Shown: positions 8,097 to 19,656 of the stretch, piece after piece
How the letters are laid out: each line of letters opens with the position of its first letter
Position numbering within the stretch: the first letter of the stretch is position 1
Assembly (NCBI RefSeq): GCF_029688925.1
Contig: NZ_JARUKY010000030.1
Location: forward strand, 1 to 46,770
Direction: 5' to 3'
Origin: Evansella sp. AB-P1
Lineage (GTDB): Bacteria; Bacillota; Bacilli; Bacillales; Salisediminibacteriaceae
Length of the DNA stretch: 46,770 nt
The notes under the pieces: generated by a model
Database searches by the model: none
Seen by the model: only the letters and a program-made list of their open reading frames with translations
Told to the model about the DNA's origin: nothing
Program-made: the position numbers and the translations under genes

Positions 8097-8456
8097 GTGA
8101 ATAAACAGGAAATCTTTAGTCGTGTAAGCCAAATGGATGAAAGTATAGGAGAGCTACATCAAGAATTAAACCAATTGAAGGAACAGCTAGCTCTATTATT
8201 AGAAGAAAATCATCATCTCCAAGTTGAAAATGATCATTTACGTTCACGATTACAGCAAGCAGTAGATGAAGAACTAGATGATAAGAAACTAGAGGAAAAA
8301 GATGAATCGGGACGGCTCCGTTCAGATTTTGGTGAAGGCTATGATAACTTAGCTCGACTCTATCAAGAGGGATTCCACATCTGTAATATGCACTATGGAA
8401 GTATTCGAACAGAGGGAGATTGTCTCTTTTGTTTATCCTTTTTAAACAAGAAATAA
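8097..8456 (+). CDS. yabA: Replication initiation control protein YabA
   Basis: YabA bridges DnaA and the beta clamp DnaN and prevents over-initiation of chromosome replication. The 119-residue protein has a long N-terminal leucine-rich coiled coil (about residues 10-60), which tetramerises the protein, and a C-terminal zinc site with H94, C96, C109 and C112. GTG 8097 is chosen because GAGGTG (8083-8088) lies 8 nt upstream and it yields the same length as B. subtilis YabA. A GTG at 8088 would overlap that site. A strong terminator follows. Confidence 0.94.
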   Translation: MNKQEIFSRVSQMDESIGELHQELNQLKEQLALLLEENHHLQVENDHLRSRLQQAVDEELDDKKLEEKDESGRLRSDFGEGYDNLARLYQEGFHICNMHYGSIRTEGDCLFCLSFLNKK

Positions 8457-8464
8457 CGTAAATA

Positions 8465-8499
8465 AAGTCTTCCCAATTGACTATGGGAAGACTTTTCTT
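8465..8499 (+). terminator. Terminator after yabA
   Basis: AAGTCTTCCCA (8465-8475) pairs perfectly with TGGGAAGACTT (8484-8494), followed by TTCTT. It separates the holB-yabA run from yabB. Confidence 0.88.
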
Positions 8500-8529
8500 A
8501 TAATATGCCTTAAAGTGAGGGAGAAACCC

Positions 8530-9270
8530 ATGACTAAATTAATTCAGGAACGTATAAACTATATGCCAGGAAAAAAAAGATATATTTTTCAACGTAATGA
8601 TATTTTCACCTTTTCTATGGATGCAGTATTGTTAGCTAAATTTGCGAAAGTACCGAAGGAAGAAGGTAAGATTGTTGATCTATGTGCAGGTAATGGTGCA
8701 GTACCACTAATGTTATCATTAAGAACAAATGCAAAAATAGATGCCGTTGAAATACAAAAAGAACTATGTGATCTTGCTGAGAAAAGTGTAGAGTATAATA
8801 GCTTGGAAAAACAAATTTCTGTTATAAATCAAAATATTATGAAGTTATCAGATGAAGTGAAATGGGGTTCCTATGATCTAGTAACGTGTAATCCTCCTTA
8901 TTACTCCATTAACTCTCATAATAGAAGAAATAATAATGAAAAAGTGTCAATTGCCCGTCATGAACTTGAATGTACACTGGAGGATGTTATTCGCATTTCA
9001 TCTAGGCTTGTTAAACAAACAGGTAGATTTGCGATTGTACACCGACCAGAAAGATTAGTGGAAATAATTATGTGTATGATTAAATGTTCGTTGGAGCCTA
9101 AAGTACTTCAATATGTTTATCCAAAACGTAAAAAGGAGCCAAATATGGTATTTATCGAGGCTGTAAGAAATGGAGGACCTGGGATAAAAACCTTAGAACC
9201 GATTTATGTTTACGACAACGAAGGGCATCATTATACAGAGGAGTTTAAGAATCATTATGAGCAGTGGTAA
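8530..9270 (+). CDS. trmN6: tRNA(Val) (adenine-N6)-methyltransferase family protein YabB
   Basis: The 246-residue protein is a Rossmann-fold SAM methyltransferase. Motif I is VDLCAGNGAVPLMLS and the amino-methyltransferase catalytic motif is NPPY (residues 121-124). The TrmN6 family methylates A37 of tRNA(Val) in E. coli; the exact target in Bacilli is inferred. ATG 8530 has GAGGGAG (8517-8523) 6 nt upstream. Its last 14 nt overlap yazA. Confidence 0.9.
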   Translation: MTKLIQERINYMPGKKRYIFQRNDIFTFSMDAVLLAKFAKVPKEEGKIVDLCAGNGAVPLMLSLRTNAKIDAVEIQKELCDLAEKSVEYNSLEKQISVINQNIMKLSDEVKWGSYDLVTCNPPYYSINSHNRRNNNEKVSIARHELECTLEDVIRISSRLVKQTGRFAIVHRPERLVEIIMCMIKCSLEPKVLQYVYPKRKKEPNMVFIEAVRNGGPGIKTLEPIYVYDNEGHHYTEEFKNHYEQW

Positions 9271-9550
9271 TCATTATGTTTATGTTCTTCAGTGTCAAGA
9301 TACCACCTATTATACCGGCTATACTACGGATATAGAAAAACGTATGAAAGCACATAAAGAGGGGAAGGGTGCAAAATACACTAGAGGACGTGGACCATTC
9401 TCCATCGTTCACGAAGAGACATATTCAACAAAAAGAGAAGCACTGCAGCGAGAATATTTTATTAAACAATTATCTAGAAAAGAAAAGGAAAAATTAATAC
9501 ACAATAAAGGGGGAGCAAAAGATGAATATTCAAAAAAGCTATCAAAATGA
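9257..9550 (+). CDS. yazA: GIY-YIG nuclease superfamily protein YazA
   Basis: The small (97-residue) UvrC N-terminal-like GIY-YIG protein has YVYVLQC..YYTGYT at the N-terminus, the conserved arginine helix EKRMKAHKEGKGAKYTRGRG, and TKREALQREYFIKQL with the likely metal-binding glutamate. Its biological role is unknown; it is not a standalone homing enzyme. The start at ATG 9257 matches family length, though GAGGAG is a distant 13 nt upstream, so translation may be coupled to yabB, with which it overlaps. It also overlaps rsmI by 29 nt. Confidence 0.88.
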   Translation: MSSGNHYVYVLQCQDTTYYTGYTTDIEKRMKAHKEGKGAKYTRGRGPFSIVHEETYSTKREALQREYFIKQLSRKEKEKLIHNKGGAKDEYSKKLSK

Positions 9551-10400
9551 AAGTGGTGGATGCCTGTATCTTGTCCCTACCCCTATTGGAAATTTGCAGG
9601 ACATGACATATAGAGCTGTGGAAATACTAAAAACTGCTAATATTATTGCTGCTGAGGATACAAGACATACGAAAAAATTATGCCATTATTTTTCAATTGA
9701 TACACCTTTAATTAGCTATCACGAACATAATAAGCGAGATCGAGAAGATTATTTAGTGGAAAGAGCTTCGAATGGAGAGGTAATTGCTGTAGTAAGCGAT
9801 GCAGGGATGCCTGCCATATCAGATCCAGGTTCTGATTTAGTTGCGAGGTTCGCAAAGGAACAAATTCCAGTTATAGCATTACCAGGGGCAAATGCAGCAC
9901 TAACCGCACTTGTTGTTTCTGCTTTACCGACAGATAATTTTACCTTTATAGGATTTCTAGATAGGAAGAAAAAAGATAGAGACCTCATGTTAGAAAAGTG
10001 GAAAAAAAGTAGAAGTACATTGCTCTTCTATGAAGCACCTCATAGAATTAAGGATACTTTGTTTGCAATAAAAGAAATTTACGGTAATCGTGAAATAGCT
10101 TTGTGTCGTGAAATAACAAAGCAATACGAAACGATTATTAGAGGAAGAGTAGATGAAATTGTAGATTTCGTAATAGAAAATGCTATTAAAGGAGAATGTG
10201 TTCTTGTAGTTAAAGGAGCTTCTGAAGAAGAATTAAATGAATCTGCAGAAGATAATTGGTGGGATAAGCTTTCAGTAGTGGATCATATTAATACATATAT
10301 AAATGAAAAGGGTTATTCCTCGAAGGATGCAATTAAACAAGTGTCCATGGATCGTCAAATGAAGAAAAGAGATATATATCAAATTTACCATGTTGAATAA
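9522..10400 (+). CDS. rsmI: 16S rRNA (cytidine-1402-2'-O)-methyltransferase RsmI
   Basis: RsmI 2'-O-methylates C1402 in the ribosomal P site. The 292-residue protein belongs to the tetrapyrrole-methylase fold. It shows LYLVPTPIGNLQDMTYRA, AAEDTRHTKKL, VVSDAGMPAISDPG and FYEAPHRI in order. AAGGGGGAG ends 6 nt before ATG 9522. It is the last gene of yabB-yazA-rsmI and converges on abrB. No independent terminator was found apart from the hairpin at 10547-10581, which has its T-run on the other strand. Confidence 0.95.
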   Translation: MNIQKSYQNESGGCLYLVPTPIGNLQDMTYRAVEILKTANIIAAEDTRHTKKLCHYFSIDTPLISYHEHNKRDREDYLVERASNGEVIAVVSDAGMPAISDPGSDLVARFAKEQIPVIALPGANAALTALVVSALPTDNFTFIGFLDRKKKDRDLMLEKWKKSRSTLLFYEAPHRIKDTLFAIKEIYGNREIALCREITKQYETIIRGRVDEIVDFVIENAIKGECVLVVKGASEEELNESAEDNWWDKLSVVDHINTYINEKGYSSKDAIKQVSMDRQMKKRDIYQIYHVE

Positions 10401-10540
10401 AAGTTTAGACTTAAGAGAAAATGTGAATGCTTGTGGAAATTAAGTAGATTGTAACGAATCGAATCTAGAATAAAAGCTCTTTTTTTCATATCTTTATGGA
10501 ACTTGATATTAATTTGTAAACAAAGGTTAATAATGAGGTG

Positions 10541-10581
10541 TAAAAAAACAATCCTATATCAGGTTAAGATGTAGGATTGTT
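10541..10581 (-). terminator. Terminator of abrB (minus strand)
   Basis: AACAATCCTA (10547-10556) pairs perfectly with TAGGATTGTT (10572-10581). Read on the minus strand it is followed by a run of T (A7 at 10542-10548 on the plus strand). Confidence 0.85.
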
Positions 10582-10592
10582 TGGGTTACTAA

Positions 10593-10877
10593 TTAATCTT
10601 GTTTTGCTAAGTAGCTTTCTAATTCTTGAATAATTTCTTTTGCACCTTGTGGACTTAAAATGATTTTACCTTCTGCGATAGAAAGATTATCATCAGATAC
10701 TTCACCAGTAACTTGGCATGTCATATTAGGCTTGTATTTTTTTAAGACGATTTTTTCATCGTCAACATAAATTTCTAATGCGTCCTTTTCAGCAATATCT
10801 AGTGTGCGGCGTAGCTCGATAGGAATAACTACCCGACCTAACTCATCTACTTTACGTACAATACCTGTGGATTTCAT
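10593..10877 (-). CDS. abrB: Transition-state regulator AbrB
   Basis: AbrB is a DNA-binding global repressor of post-exponential genes, itself repressed by Spo0A. The 94-residue protein opens with the swapped-hairpin DNA-binding domain MKSTGIVRKVDELGRVVIP, close to SpoVT's first residues in this window, followed by a short C-terminal multimerisation domain. The start at 10877 is set by GGGAGGAG (10895-10888). It is the only well-supported intact minus-strand gene here, facing rsmI and divergent from metS, as in B. subtilis. Two promoter candidates lie upstream. Confidence 0.96.
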   Translation of the reverse strand: MKSTGIVRKVDELGRVVIPIELRRTLDIAEKDALEIYVDDEKIVLKKYKPNMTCQVTGEVSDDNLSIAEGKIILSPQGAKEIIQELESYLAKQD

Positions 10878-10902
10878 AATTTTGTTTCTCCTCCCATGTG
10901 TG

Positions 10903-10932
10903 TTAATAATAGTCGTTGTCATTTGTTGTCAA
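10903..10932 (-). promoter_or_regulatory. Candidate proximal abrB promoter
   Basis: On the minus strand, TTGACA (10932-10927) is followed after 18 bp by TATTAA (10908-10903). The start site would be only about 20 nt before the ATG. B. subtilis abrB is also known to use two promoters. Confidence 0.4.
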
Positions 10933-10956
10933 GTTTCGACAAAATCTATCAAACTT

Positions 10957-10985
10957 AGAATACCAACTTTTCCAAAAGAAGTCAA
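10957..10985 (-). promoter_or_regulatory. Candidate distal abrB promoter
   Basis: On the minus strand, TTGACT (10985-10980), 17 bp and TATTCT (10962-10957) make a good sigma-A promoter. The predicted leader is about 70 nt. Confidence 0.5.
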
Positions 10986-11218
10986 TTAAAATGTGTTTAA
11001 ATTAAAACTATTTTTCCAAATCACTTCCTTTTATACAAATTTACTTCTTTTAGTTATGATACAACCTATACCCATTTTAAGGAATAAACTAACTAAATAT
11101 TTGATATTTTTTACATTTTTTTATAATCTAGTAGGATAATAATTAATAGTCGCATTTAAATTACATATAATGGAATTTTTATGAAAATAAACTAATATCT
11201 ACATACATTTCTCGTATC

Positions 11219-11247
11219 TTGACACATTTACTTGGATTAGGTATATT
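11219..11247 (+). promoter_or_regulatory. Sigma-A promoter of the metS T-box transcript
   Basis: A perfect TTGACA (11219-11224), a 17-bp spacer and TATATT (11242-11247) lie immediately upstream of the T-box leader. Confidence 0.75.
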
Positions 11248-11253
11248 CTGAGT

Positions 11254-11580
11254 ACAGATGCAAATACTAGTAATAAAAATGAACATTTATTTCTGATGAC
11301 AGGATGAGTAAAAAGGGAGATTCATGACAGAGAGCCAGGGTAGCTGAAAACTGGTATGGATGAACTTTTGAATATGGTCCTACGAGGAGTTTGCTTTCGA
11401 ACGTATATTAAACGCAAGAGGGTAACGGGTTTCCACCGTTAAATGGAAAGAGCTTCGTAATGAGTCATTTGATTTGAATGATAACGGAGCATCAGAGGCT
11501 GTTTTTACAAAAGGAACAGTAAATCTGGGTGGTACCACGTGAGATTAACTCTCGTCCCAATTGAGGACGGGGGTTTTTGT
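11254..11580 (+). promoter_or_regulatory. T-box riboswitch, methionine-specific
   Basis: The leader holds the T-box motif TGGGTGGTACCACG (11526-11539) and a terminator, CTCGTCC (11551-11557) pairing with GGACGGG (11565-11571) before T residues. The likely specifier codon is ATG (11374-11376), within GAATATGGTCC. The TGGT of the antiterminator bulge would pair with an ACCA tRNA 3' end. Uncharged tRNA(Met) should stabilise the antiterminator and allow metS transcription. Exact stem I boundaries are inferred. Confidence 0.92.
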
Positions 11581-11591
11581 TTTATAGATAG

Positions 11592-13604
<2,013 letters not shown>

Positions 13605-13642
13605 TTGCTATAGAGATTGAATGTGGATATTGAAAATCTAAG

Positions 13643-13670
13643 ATCGCCTTTCCAATTGGGAAGGCGATTT
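13643..13670 (+). terminator. Terminator after metS
   Basis: ATCGCCTTTCC (13643-13653) pairs with GGGAAGGCGAT (13658-13668), with one wobble and a short T tail. Some readthrough into yabD is possible. Confidence 0.75.
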
Positions 13671-13716
13671 AGATTCATGTGAAGATAAAGAACAATTTAC
13701 ATTAGGAGGAAAAACG

Positions 13717-14484
13717 ATGCTATTTGATACTCATGTTCATTTAAATGCTGATCAATATGAGAATGATGTAGAAGAGGTGATTGAAAGGGCGAGGAAAGCT
13801 GGTGTGTCGGAAATGGTTGTAGTGGGATTTGATGAAAAAACAATAAAAAAAGCAATGGAGCTAGTGGATTCATATGAATTTATCTATGCGGCTATTGGTT
13901 GGCATCCTGTAGATGCAATTGATTTAAATGAGGAATATCTCCAATGGATTCGTCAGTTATCATCTCATGAAAAAGTGGTTGCTATAGGAGAAACTGGACT
14001 AGATTATCATTGGGATAAATCACCTAAAGAAGTTCAAAAGGATGCCTTTAGAAAGCAAATACAGCTTGCAAAAGAAGTGAAGCTTCCAATCATAATTCAT
14101 GATCGTGATGCTCATCAAGACATAGTTGAAATATTAAAGGAAGAAAATGCAGAAGAAGTTGGGGGAATTATGCATTGCTTCGGGGGGAGTATCGAGATAG
14201 CTAAAGAATGCCTTAAAATGAATTTTTATATATCTTTCGGAGGTCCTGTTACTTTCAAAAACGCCAAACGACCGAAGGAAGTAGCAAAAGAAATACCGTT
14301 GAATCGATTACTCATTGAAACAGATGCACCATTTTTAGCTCCTCATCCATATCGCGGAAAGCGAAATGAACCTGAATATGTAAAAATAGTTGCAGAAAAA
14401 TTAGCAGAGATAAAAGAAATTTCATACGAAGAATTAGCAAAATCTACTACTGAAAATGCAAAAAAACTTTTCGGTATTAATTGA
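13717..14484 (+). CDS. yabD: TatD-family metal-dependent hydrolase/DNase YabD
   Basis: The 255-residue TIM-barrel protein shows the TatD metal ligands in order: THVHLN (H6, H8), GETGLDYH, IIHDRDAH, MHCFGG and ETDAPFLAPHPYRGK. TatD proteins act as 3'-5' exonucleases on DNA, with suggested roles in repair of oxidative damage; the cellular role in Bacilli is not settled. AGGAGG lies 7 nt before the ATG. Its place between metS and yabE is conserved. Confidence 0.93.
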   Translation: MLFDTHVHLNADQYENDVEEVIERARKAGVSEMVVVGFDEKTIKKAMELVDSYEFIYAAIGWHPVDAIDLNEEYLQWIRQLSSHEKVVAIGETGLDYHWDKSPKEVQKDAFRKQIQLAKEVKLPIIIHDRDAHQDIVEILKEENAEEVGGIMHCFGGSIEIAKECLKMNFYISFGGPVTFKNAKRPKEVAKEIPLNRLLIETDAPFLAPHPYRGKRNEPEYVKIVAEKLAEIKEISYEELAKSTTENAKKLFGIN

Positions 14485-14510
14485 CAAGAGTTGATAGGGA
14501 TTTTTGAAGG

Positions 14511-14536
14511 AACTTGTCCAAAACAAGGTTTTTTTC
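14511..14536 (+). terminator. Weak terminator after yabD
   Basis: CTTGT and ACAAG pair around CCAAA and are followed by a T-run. The stem is short and has one bulge if extended. Confidence 0.45.
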
Positions 14537-14649
14537 TATCGTTCTACAAGGGTTTGGTAGGGCATATAATAGTCATGTCGATAAGTTACCCTTTCCTAAT
14601 TTTTAATAATAAAAGATAATAGGCAACGTAACATTTCACAAAATTGATG

Positions 14650-14678
14650 TTGACAAGGTGGTGGAGGTGGCATATTAT
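14650..14678 (+). promoter_or_regulatory. Sigma-A promoter of yabE
   Basis: TTGACA (14650-14655), exactly 17 bp and TATTAT (14673-14678). Transcription would start about 20 nt before the ATG. The spacer is unusually G-rich (GGTGGTGGAGGTGG). Confidence 0.65.
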
Positions 14679-14703
14679 TGATTCCTGAAGGAGGGGTTCA
14701 ACC

Positions 14704-15939
14704 ATGACTCAATGGATGAAGCGAATCTTCTCTGAATTTTCTTGGAGAAAATTTGCCATATCCAGTGTTGGCCTCCTGACGTTGATGGGGATACTTATCT
14801 TTGCAATTTATGAAGTGACGAAAACTTCTGTAACCGTATCATTGAATGATGAAAATATTACGGTTTACACCCATGCATCAACTGTTGGTGAGGTTTTGGA
14901 AGAACGTGGTATTGACGTAAGTGTTCACGATTACATCGAACCATCCATAGACACGACTATTACAGACGCACTGAAAATAACATATACACCTGCACAACAA
15001 ATTTTTGTTAATATCGATGGTGAAGCCAAAGATATTTGGACAGTATCAGGAACAGTAGAAGAGCTCATGGACGAATTAGGTATTACGGTCAATGAGCACG
15101 ATGTTATCGAACCGTCATTAGAAAAAGAGTTAACTGATGAAATAAAGGTGACTTATGAACCATCGTATGCAGTGACACTATTTAGTGACGGGGAAGAAAA
15201 TAAAGTATGGACGACTTCAACAACGATTGGTGACTTATTAGAGAAAGAAAACATTACTCTTAATGAATTAGATAAAGTAGAACCAGCTATTGATGATGAA
15301 ATAAATGAAGACACTGATGTAAATATCGTTCGGGTTGAAAAAGTGACAGACGTTGTGGAAGAAACCATTGACTTTGCTACTGTAAAAAGGAACGACTCAA
15401 GCTTAGAACGGGGGTCTGAGGAAGTTGTAGAATCAGGCCAGGAAGGTCGTCTAAAAAAACACTATGAGGTTATTTTTGAAGATGGCGAGGAAGTATCACG
15501 TGAATTAGTAAAGGAAGAAATGGTTCAAGAAAGTCAAGATCGTATCGTTGCTGTAGGTACAAAAGCTCCACCAGCTCCACCAGCTCCAGCGCAGAATCAA
15601 ACTGTTTCTCGTGGATCAGGAGAATGGTCGTCATTTATTGCAACAAAATACACAGCATTTTGTCCTACAGGATGTACAGGTGTAACTGCTACAGGGATAG
15701 ATGTTTCTAATACAATTACACATAATGGTAATAGAGTAATTGCGACTGATCCATCTGTTATTCCTATGTATTCTCTAGTAGAAGTAAGGACGCCTAATGA
15801 AACATTTGTAGCACAAGCATTAGATACTGGAGGAGCAATACAAGGAAATAAAATTGATATACTCGTAAATAGTAGAAGCGAGGCTATGAATTTCGGGATT
15901 CAGAATGTGCAAATTAGAGTTATAAGAAGAGGTAGATAG
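14704..15939 (+). CDS. yabE: Cell-wall-binding protein YabE, Rpf-like with G5 and 3D domains
   Basis: The 411-residue exported protein has a membrane/signal segment (about residues 17-36) and three tandem DUF348 repeats (about 41-195, each with a TVGEVLEERGI-like core). A G5 domain (about 205-285), an Ala/Pro linker and a C-terminal 3D domain follow, the last with ATDPSVIP and ALDTGGAIQGNKID supplying the three conserved aspartates. Such proteins resemble resuscitation-promoting factors, and the 3D domain is related to lytic transglycosylase folds, so peptidoglycan cleavage outside the cell is likely. AGGAGGGG precedes the ATG. Confidence 0.93.
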   Translation: MTQWMKRIFSEFSWRKFAISSVGLLTLMGILIFAIYEVTKTSVTVSLNDENITVYTHASTVGEVLEERGIDVSVHDYIEPSIDTTITDALKITYTPAQQIFVNIDGEAKDIWTVSGTVEELMDELGITVNEHDVIEPSLEKELTDEIKVTYEPSYAVTLFSDGEENKVWTTSTTIGDLLEKENITLNELDKVEPAIDDEINEDTDVNIVRVEKVTDVVEETIDFATVKRNDSSLERGSEEVVESGQEGRLKKHYEVIFEDGEEVSRELVKEEMVQESQDRIVAVGTKAPPAPPAPAQNQTVSRGSGEWSSFIATKYTAFCPTGCTGVTATGIDVSNTITHNGNRVIATDPSVIPMYSLVEVRTPNETFVAQALDTGGAIQGNKIDILVNSRSEAMNFGIQNVQIRVIRRGR

Positions 15940-15955
15940 TTTAATAGTATTTATT

Positions 15956-15987
15956 TGACACAGAGTTAGACTCTGTGTCATTTTTTT
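15956..15987 (+). terminator. Terminator after yabE
   Basis: TGACACAGAG (15956-15965) and CTCTGTGTCA (15971-15980) pair perfectly around a 5-nt loop, followed by T7. Confidence 0.92.
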
Positions 15988-16114
15988 GAGATAATGAACT
16001 TTATTTCTTCCATTCATACAAAAGTAAAAATACATGTATACTAAACAACAAATATGACTGAAGTATGGATACAATAGATAATACATACTGTATTTAGTTT
16101 GCGAGGGACATTTA

Positions 16115-17565
<1,451 letters not shown>

Positions 17566-17583
17566 CAACAACTAACTTCCTTG

Positions 17584-17592
17584 CATAATTTA
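17584..17592 (+). promoter_or_regulatory. Candidate sigma-K -10 element for yabG
   Basis: CATAATTTA matches the sigma-K -10 pattern CATAnnnTA, 21 nt before the yabG start. No good -35 was found at the usual distance. yabG is sigma-K dependent in B. subtilis, which supports the reading. Confidence 0.4.
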
Positions 17593-17613
17593 TCGTGTGA
17601 GGAGGCGTATGTC

Positions 17614-18492
17614 ATGGCGAAAATTCAAGTGGATAGTATTGTAGGAAGAAATTCATACAAATGTGATATTTTGTTTCGTGTGAAACGAATTGACGGTAAT
17701 TATGTAGAATTACAAGGGGAAGACGTTCGTCTCGTTGCTGATGCACCTCTTAGTGATTTAATTTTAATAAAAGAAGAAGATCGAAAGAAAAGAGAAAAAA
17801 AACAAAAACAGCAAGAAGAAAACTGTTATCAGCTGTTTCGCCAAGACCGAAAACTAATAAGAGAAAAAAATGAATATGATGTTACTTCAGGTTATACAAA
17901 AAAAAACAGTTATTTTGAACTTCCTGGTAAAGTTCTTCATTTAGACGGTGATTCTTTATATTTAAAGAAATGCACTCAAGTATACGATCGTTTAGGGGTC
18001 CCTGTTTATGGAGTCCATCTTCAAGAAAAGGAAATGCCAATGCAAGTAGCTTCTTTAATAGAAATGGTGCGCCCTGATATTTTAGTTATAACTGGTCACG
18101 ATGCCTATAGTAAAACAAAAGGCTCTGAGCATGAAATGAAAGCGTACAGAAATTCTCAGCACTTTGTAGACACAGTAACGGAGGCTAGGAAAGTTGTACC
18201 TTATATGGACCACCTAGTAATTTTTGCAGGAGCATGTCAATCTAATTTTCAATCAATACTTAAAGCAGGTGCTAATTTTGCTAGCTCTCCTAATAGAATT
18301 AACATTCATGCTCTAGACCCTGTTTATGTTGTATCAAAAGTTAGCTTGACTCCTTTTATGGAACGAGTAGGTGTATGGGATATATTAAAGACTTCATTGA
18401 CAGGTGAAAAAGGATTAGGTGGAGTTGAAACGAGTGGTACTTTAAGAAGAGGGATGCCTCATACTCCAGAAAATAATAATAACTCTCAATAA
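17614..18492 (+). CDS. yabG: Sporulation-specific cysteine protease YabG
   Basis: YabG is made late in the mother cell and processes spore coat proteins such as SpoIVA and SafA. The 292-residue protein is close to the family length (about 290). The N-terminus carries a small beta domain (MAKIQVDSIVGRNSYKCDI), then a lysine/glutamine-rich linker and the protease domain with ITGHDAYSK and FAGACQSNF, which hold plausible catalytic His and Cys. ATG 17614 has GAGGAGG (17599-17605) 8 nt upstream. Confidence 0.95.
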   Translation: MAKIQVDSIVGRNSYKCDILFRVKRIDGNYVELQGEDVRLVADAPLSDLILIKEEDRKKREKKQKQQEENCYQLFRQDRKLIREKNEYDVTSGYTKKNSYFELPGKVLHLDGDSLYLKKCTQVYDRLGVPVYGVHLQEKEMPMQVASLIEMVRPDILVITGHDAYSKTKGSEHEMKAYRNSQHFVDTVTEARKVVPYMDHLVIFAGACQSNFQSILKAGANFASSPNRINIHALDPVYVVSKVSLTPFMERVGVWDILKTSLTGEKGLGGVETSGTLRRGMPHTPENNNNSQ

Positions 18493-18518
18493 AAAATATC
18501 CATTTACTAATGGTTACC

Positions 18519-18553
18519 AGACTGTATCAAAGGCGAATTGATACAGTCTTTTT
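18519..18553 (+). terminator. Terminator after yabG
   Basis: AGACTGTATCAA (18519-18530) pairs perfectly with TTGATACAGTCT (18538-18549), followed by T residues. Confidence 0.9.
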
Positions 18554-18623
18554 AAAAAATTTACATAATTTTGTCGGATTGGTACATGATAAAAAATAAC
18601 ATAAGCAAATCAGTAATTTTTAA

Positions 18624-18652
18624 TTGACACCATGAGTATACATTGATATAAT
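18624..18652 (+). promoter_or_regulatory. veg distal promoter, perfect sigma-A consensus
   Basis: TTGACA (18624-18629), 17-bp spacer, TATAAT (18647-18652). All twelve core positions match. It lies 40 bp upstream of the second veg promoter. Confidence 0.85.
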
Positions 18653-18663
18653 TTTAATTTTAT

Positions 18664-18692
18664 TTGACTTGTATACCTTTCTGTGTTAAACT
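18664..18692 (+). promoter_or_regulatory. veg proximal promoter
   Basis: TTGACT (18664-18669), 17-bp spacer, TAAACT (18687-18692). The start would lie about 16 nt before the ATG. B. subtilis veg is a classic strong vegetative promoter and also has tandem start regions. Confidence 0.6.
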
Positions 18693-18714
18693 TAGGACAA
18701 GTGAGGTGTGGTGG

Positions 18715-18987
18715 ATGGCAAAAACATTAATCGAGATTAAGCAATCTTTAGACGAAAAAATAGGGAAAAGGATTACCATTCAAGCTAATGGGGGAAGACG
18801 TAAAACGATTGAACGTTCTGGTCTTTTAGAAGGTACGTATCCATCCGTTTTTACAGTCAAGCTTGATCAAGATGAATATGCTGTTGAGAGGGTTTCCTAT
18901 AGTTATACAGACGTATTAACGGAGACAGTTAAACTCACTTTGACAGATGAAATGGACGTTTCCTTAGAAGCAACGGAAAATGTATAA
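18715..18987 (+). CDS. veg: Veg protein
   Basis: The 90-residue protein has a small beta-barrel-like sequence typical of Veg: [40 protein letters not shown] and a region ending in tyrosine-rich [12 protein letters not shown]. subtilis Veg stimulates biofilm matrix gene expression by countering SinR and affects spore germination; its biochemistry is unknown. ATG 18715 has GAGGTG (18703-18708) 6 nt upstream. Two strong promoters suggest high vegetative expression. Confidence 0.94.
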   Translation: MAKTLIEIKQSLDEKIGKRITIQANGGRRKTIERSGLLEGTYPSVFTVKLDQDEYAVERVSYSYTDVLTETVKLTLTDEMDVSLEATENV

Positions 18988-19021
18988 AAAGCTTAAATAA
19001 AAAAGGCTATCAATAATACAG

Positions 19022-19088
19022 ACGATTATCCAAAAAAATTCCCAACTAGTTCTTTTCAGTTGTGATTTTTTTGGATAATCGTTTTTTC
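19022..19088 (+). terminator. Long-stem terminator after veg
   Basis: ACGATTATCCAAAAAAAT (19022-19039) pairs perfectly over 18 bp with the segment 19065-19082, which starts ATTTTTTTGG. An inner CAACT/AGTTG pair extends the helix, and a run of T follows. The stem is longer than others in this window. Confidence 0.88.
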
Positions 19089-19106
19089 GTGTGTGGCTAT
19101 CATGTT

Positions 19107-19265
19107 ACCACCCGGTTCAGAAGTGAAAGACGACATTTCTTGCGGGAAGGCGAATCCGGAGCTAAGATGGCGACTTTACGCCGTTGCCCACAGGACGAAG
19201 GCATACCTTAGGTGTAATTGGACTGACTGTAACGGATGCTCCAGCGGAAAAGTGCAAGATGAGGC
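19107..19265 (-). repeat. Diverged copy of the dispersed repeat (middle module)
   Basis: The segment contains GGTTCAGAAGTGAAAG, GTTGCCCACAGGACG, CTTAGGTGTAATTG and TGTAACGGATGCTCC in the same order as the reverse complement of 25671-25846. It fills most of the 348-nt gap between veg and sspF. No coding potential is convincing. Confidence 0.7.
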
Positions 19266-19335
19266 CCCGCAAATATGATTTGTTTATTTGGATATAATAA
19301 ACATTAACGCAGAGCAATGGAGGGTGATGTAACGA

Positions 19336-19518
19336 ATGAGCAGAAGACGAGGAGTTATGTCAGAACAATTTAAAGAGGAACTGGCAAAAGAGCTTGGCTT
19401 CTATGATACAGTCCAACGGGAAGGTTGGGGAGGCATTCGTGCAAGAGATGCTGGAAACATGGTTAAGCGTGCGATAGAGTTAGCTGAACAGCAAATCTCC
19501 AGTAATCAACAACAATAA
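19336..19518 (+). CDS. sspF: Small acid-soluble spore protein, alpha/beta family (SspF)
   Basis: SASPs are made in the forespore and coat spore DNA, protecting it. The 60-residue protein has [19 protein letters not shown], then a region that includes [20 protein letters not shown], the DNA-binding signature of alpha/beta SASPs. GGAGGG precedes the ATG by 11 nt. A forespore promoter is expected, but I could not find a convincing one in the short space after the repeat. A terminator follows. Confidence 0.95.
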   Translation: MSRRRGVMSEQFKEELAKELGFYDTVQREGWGGIRARDAGNMVKRAIELAEQQISSNQQQ

Positions 19519-19532
19519 ATTTGTTCTGCGTC

Positions 19533-19568
19533 AGGAGTTGAAGCAATCCTCTGCTTCAACTCCTTTTT
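19533..19568 (+). terminator. Terminator after sspF
   Basis: AGGAGTTGAAGCA (19533-19545) pairs perfectly with TGCTTCAACTCCT (19552-19564), then T residues. Confidence 0.93.
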
Positions 19569-19656
19569 CATCAAATTAATAAGTAAATGGTAGTATAAGA
19601 AGTTAACAAATGGTAAAATAACCTAGGTTGAAACGGATTATAAGTAGGTGATAAAT

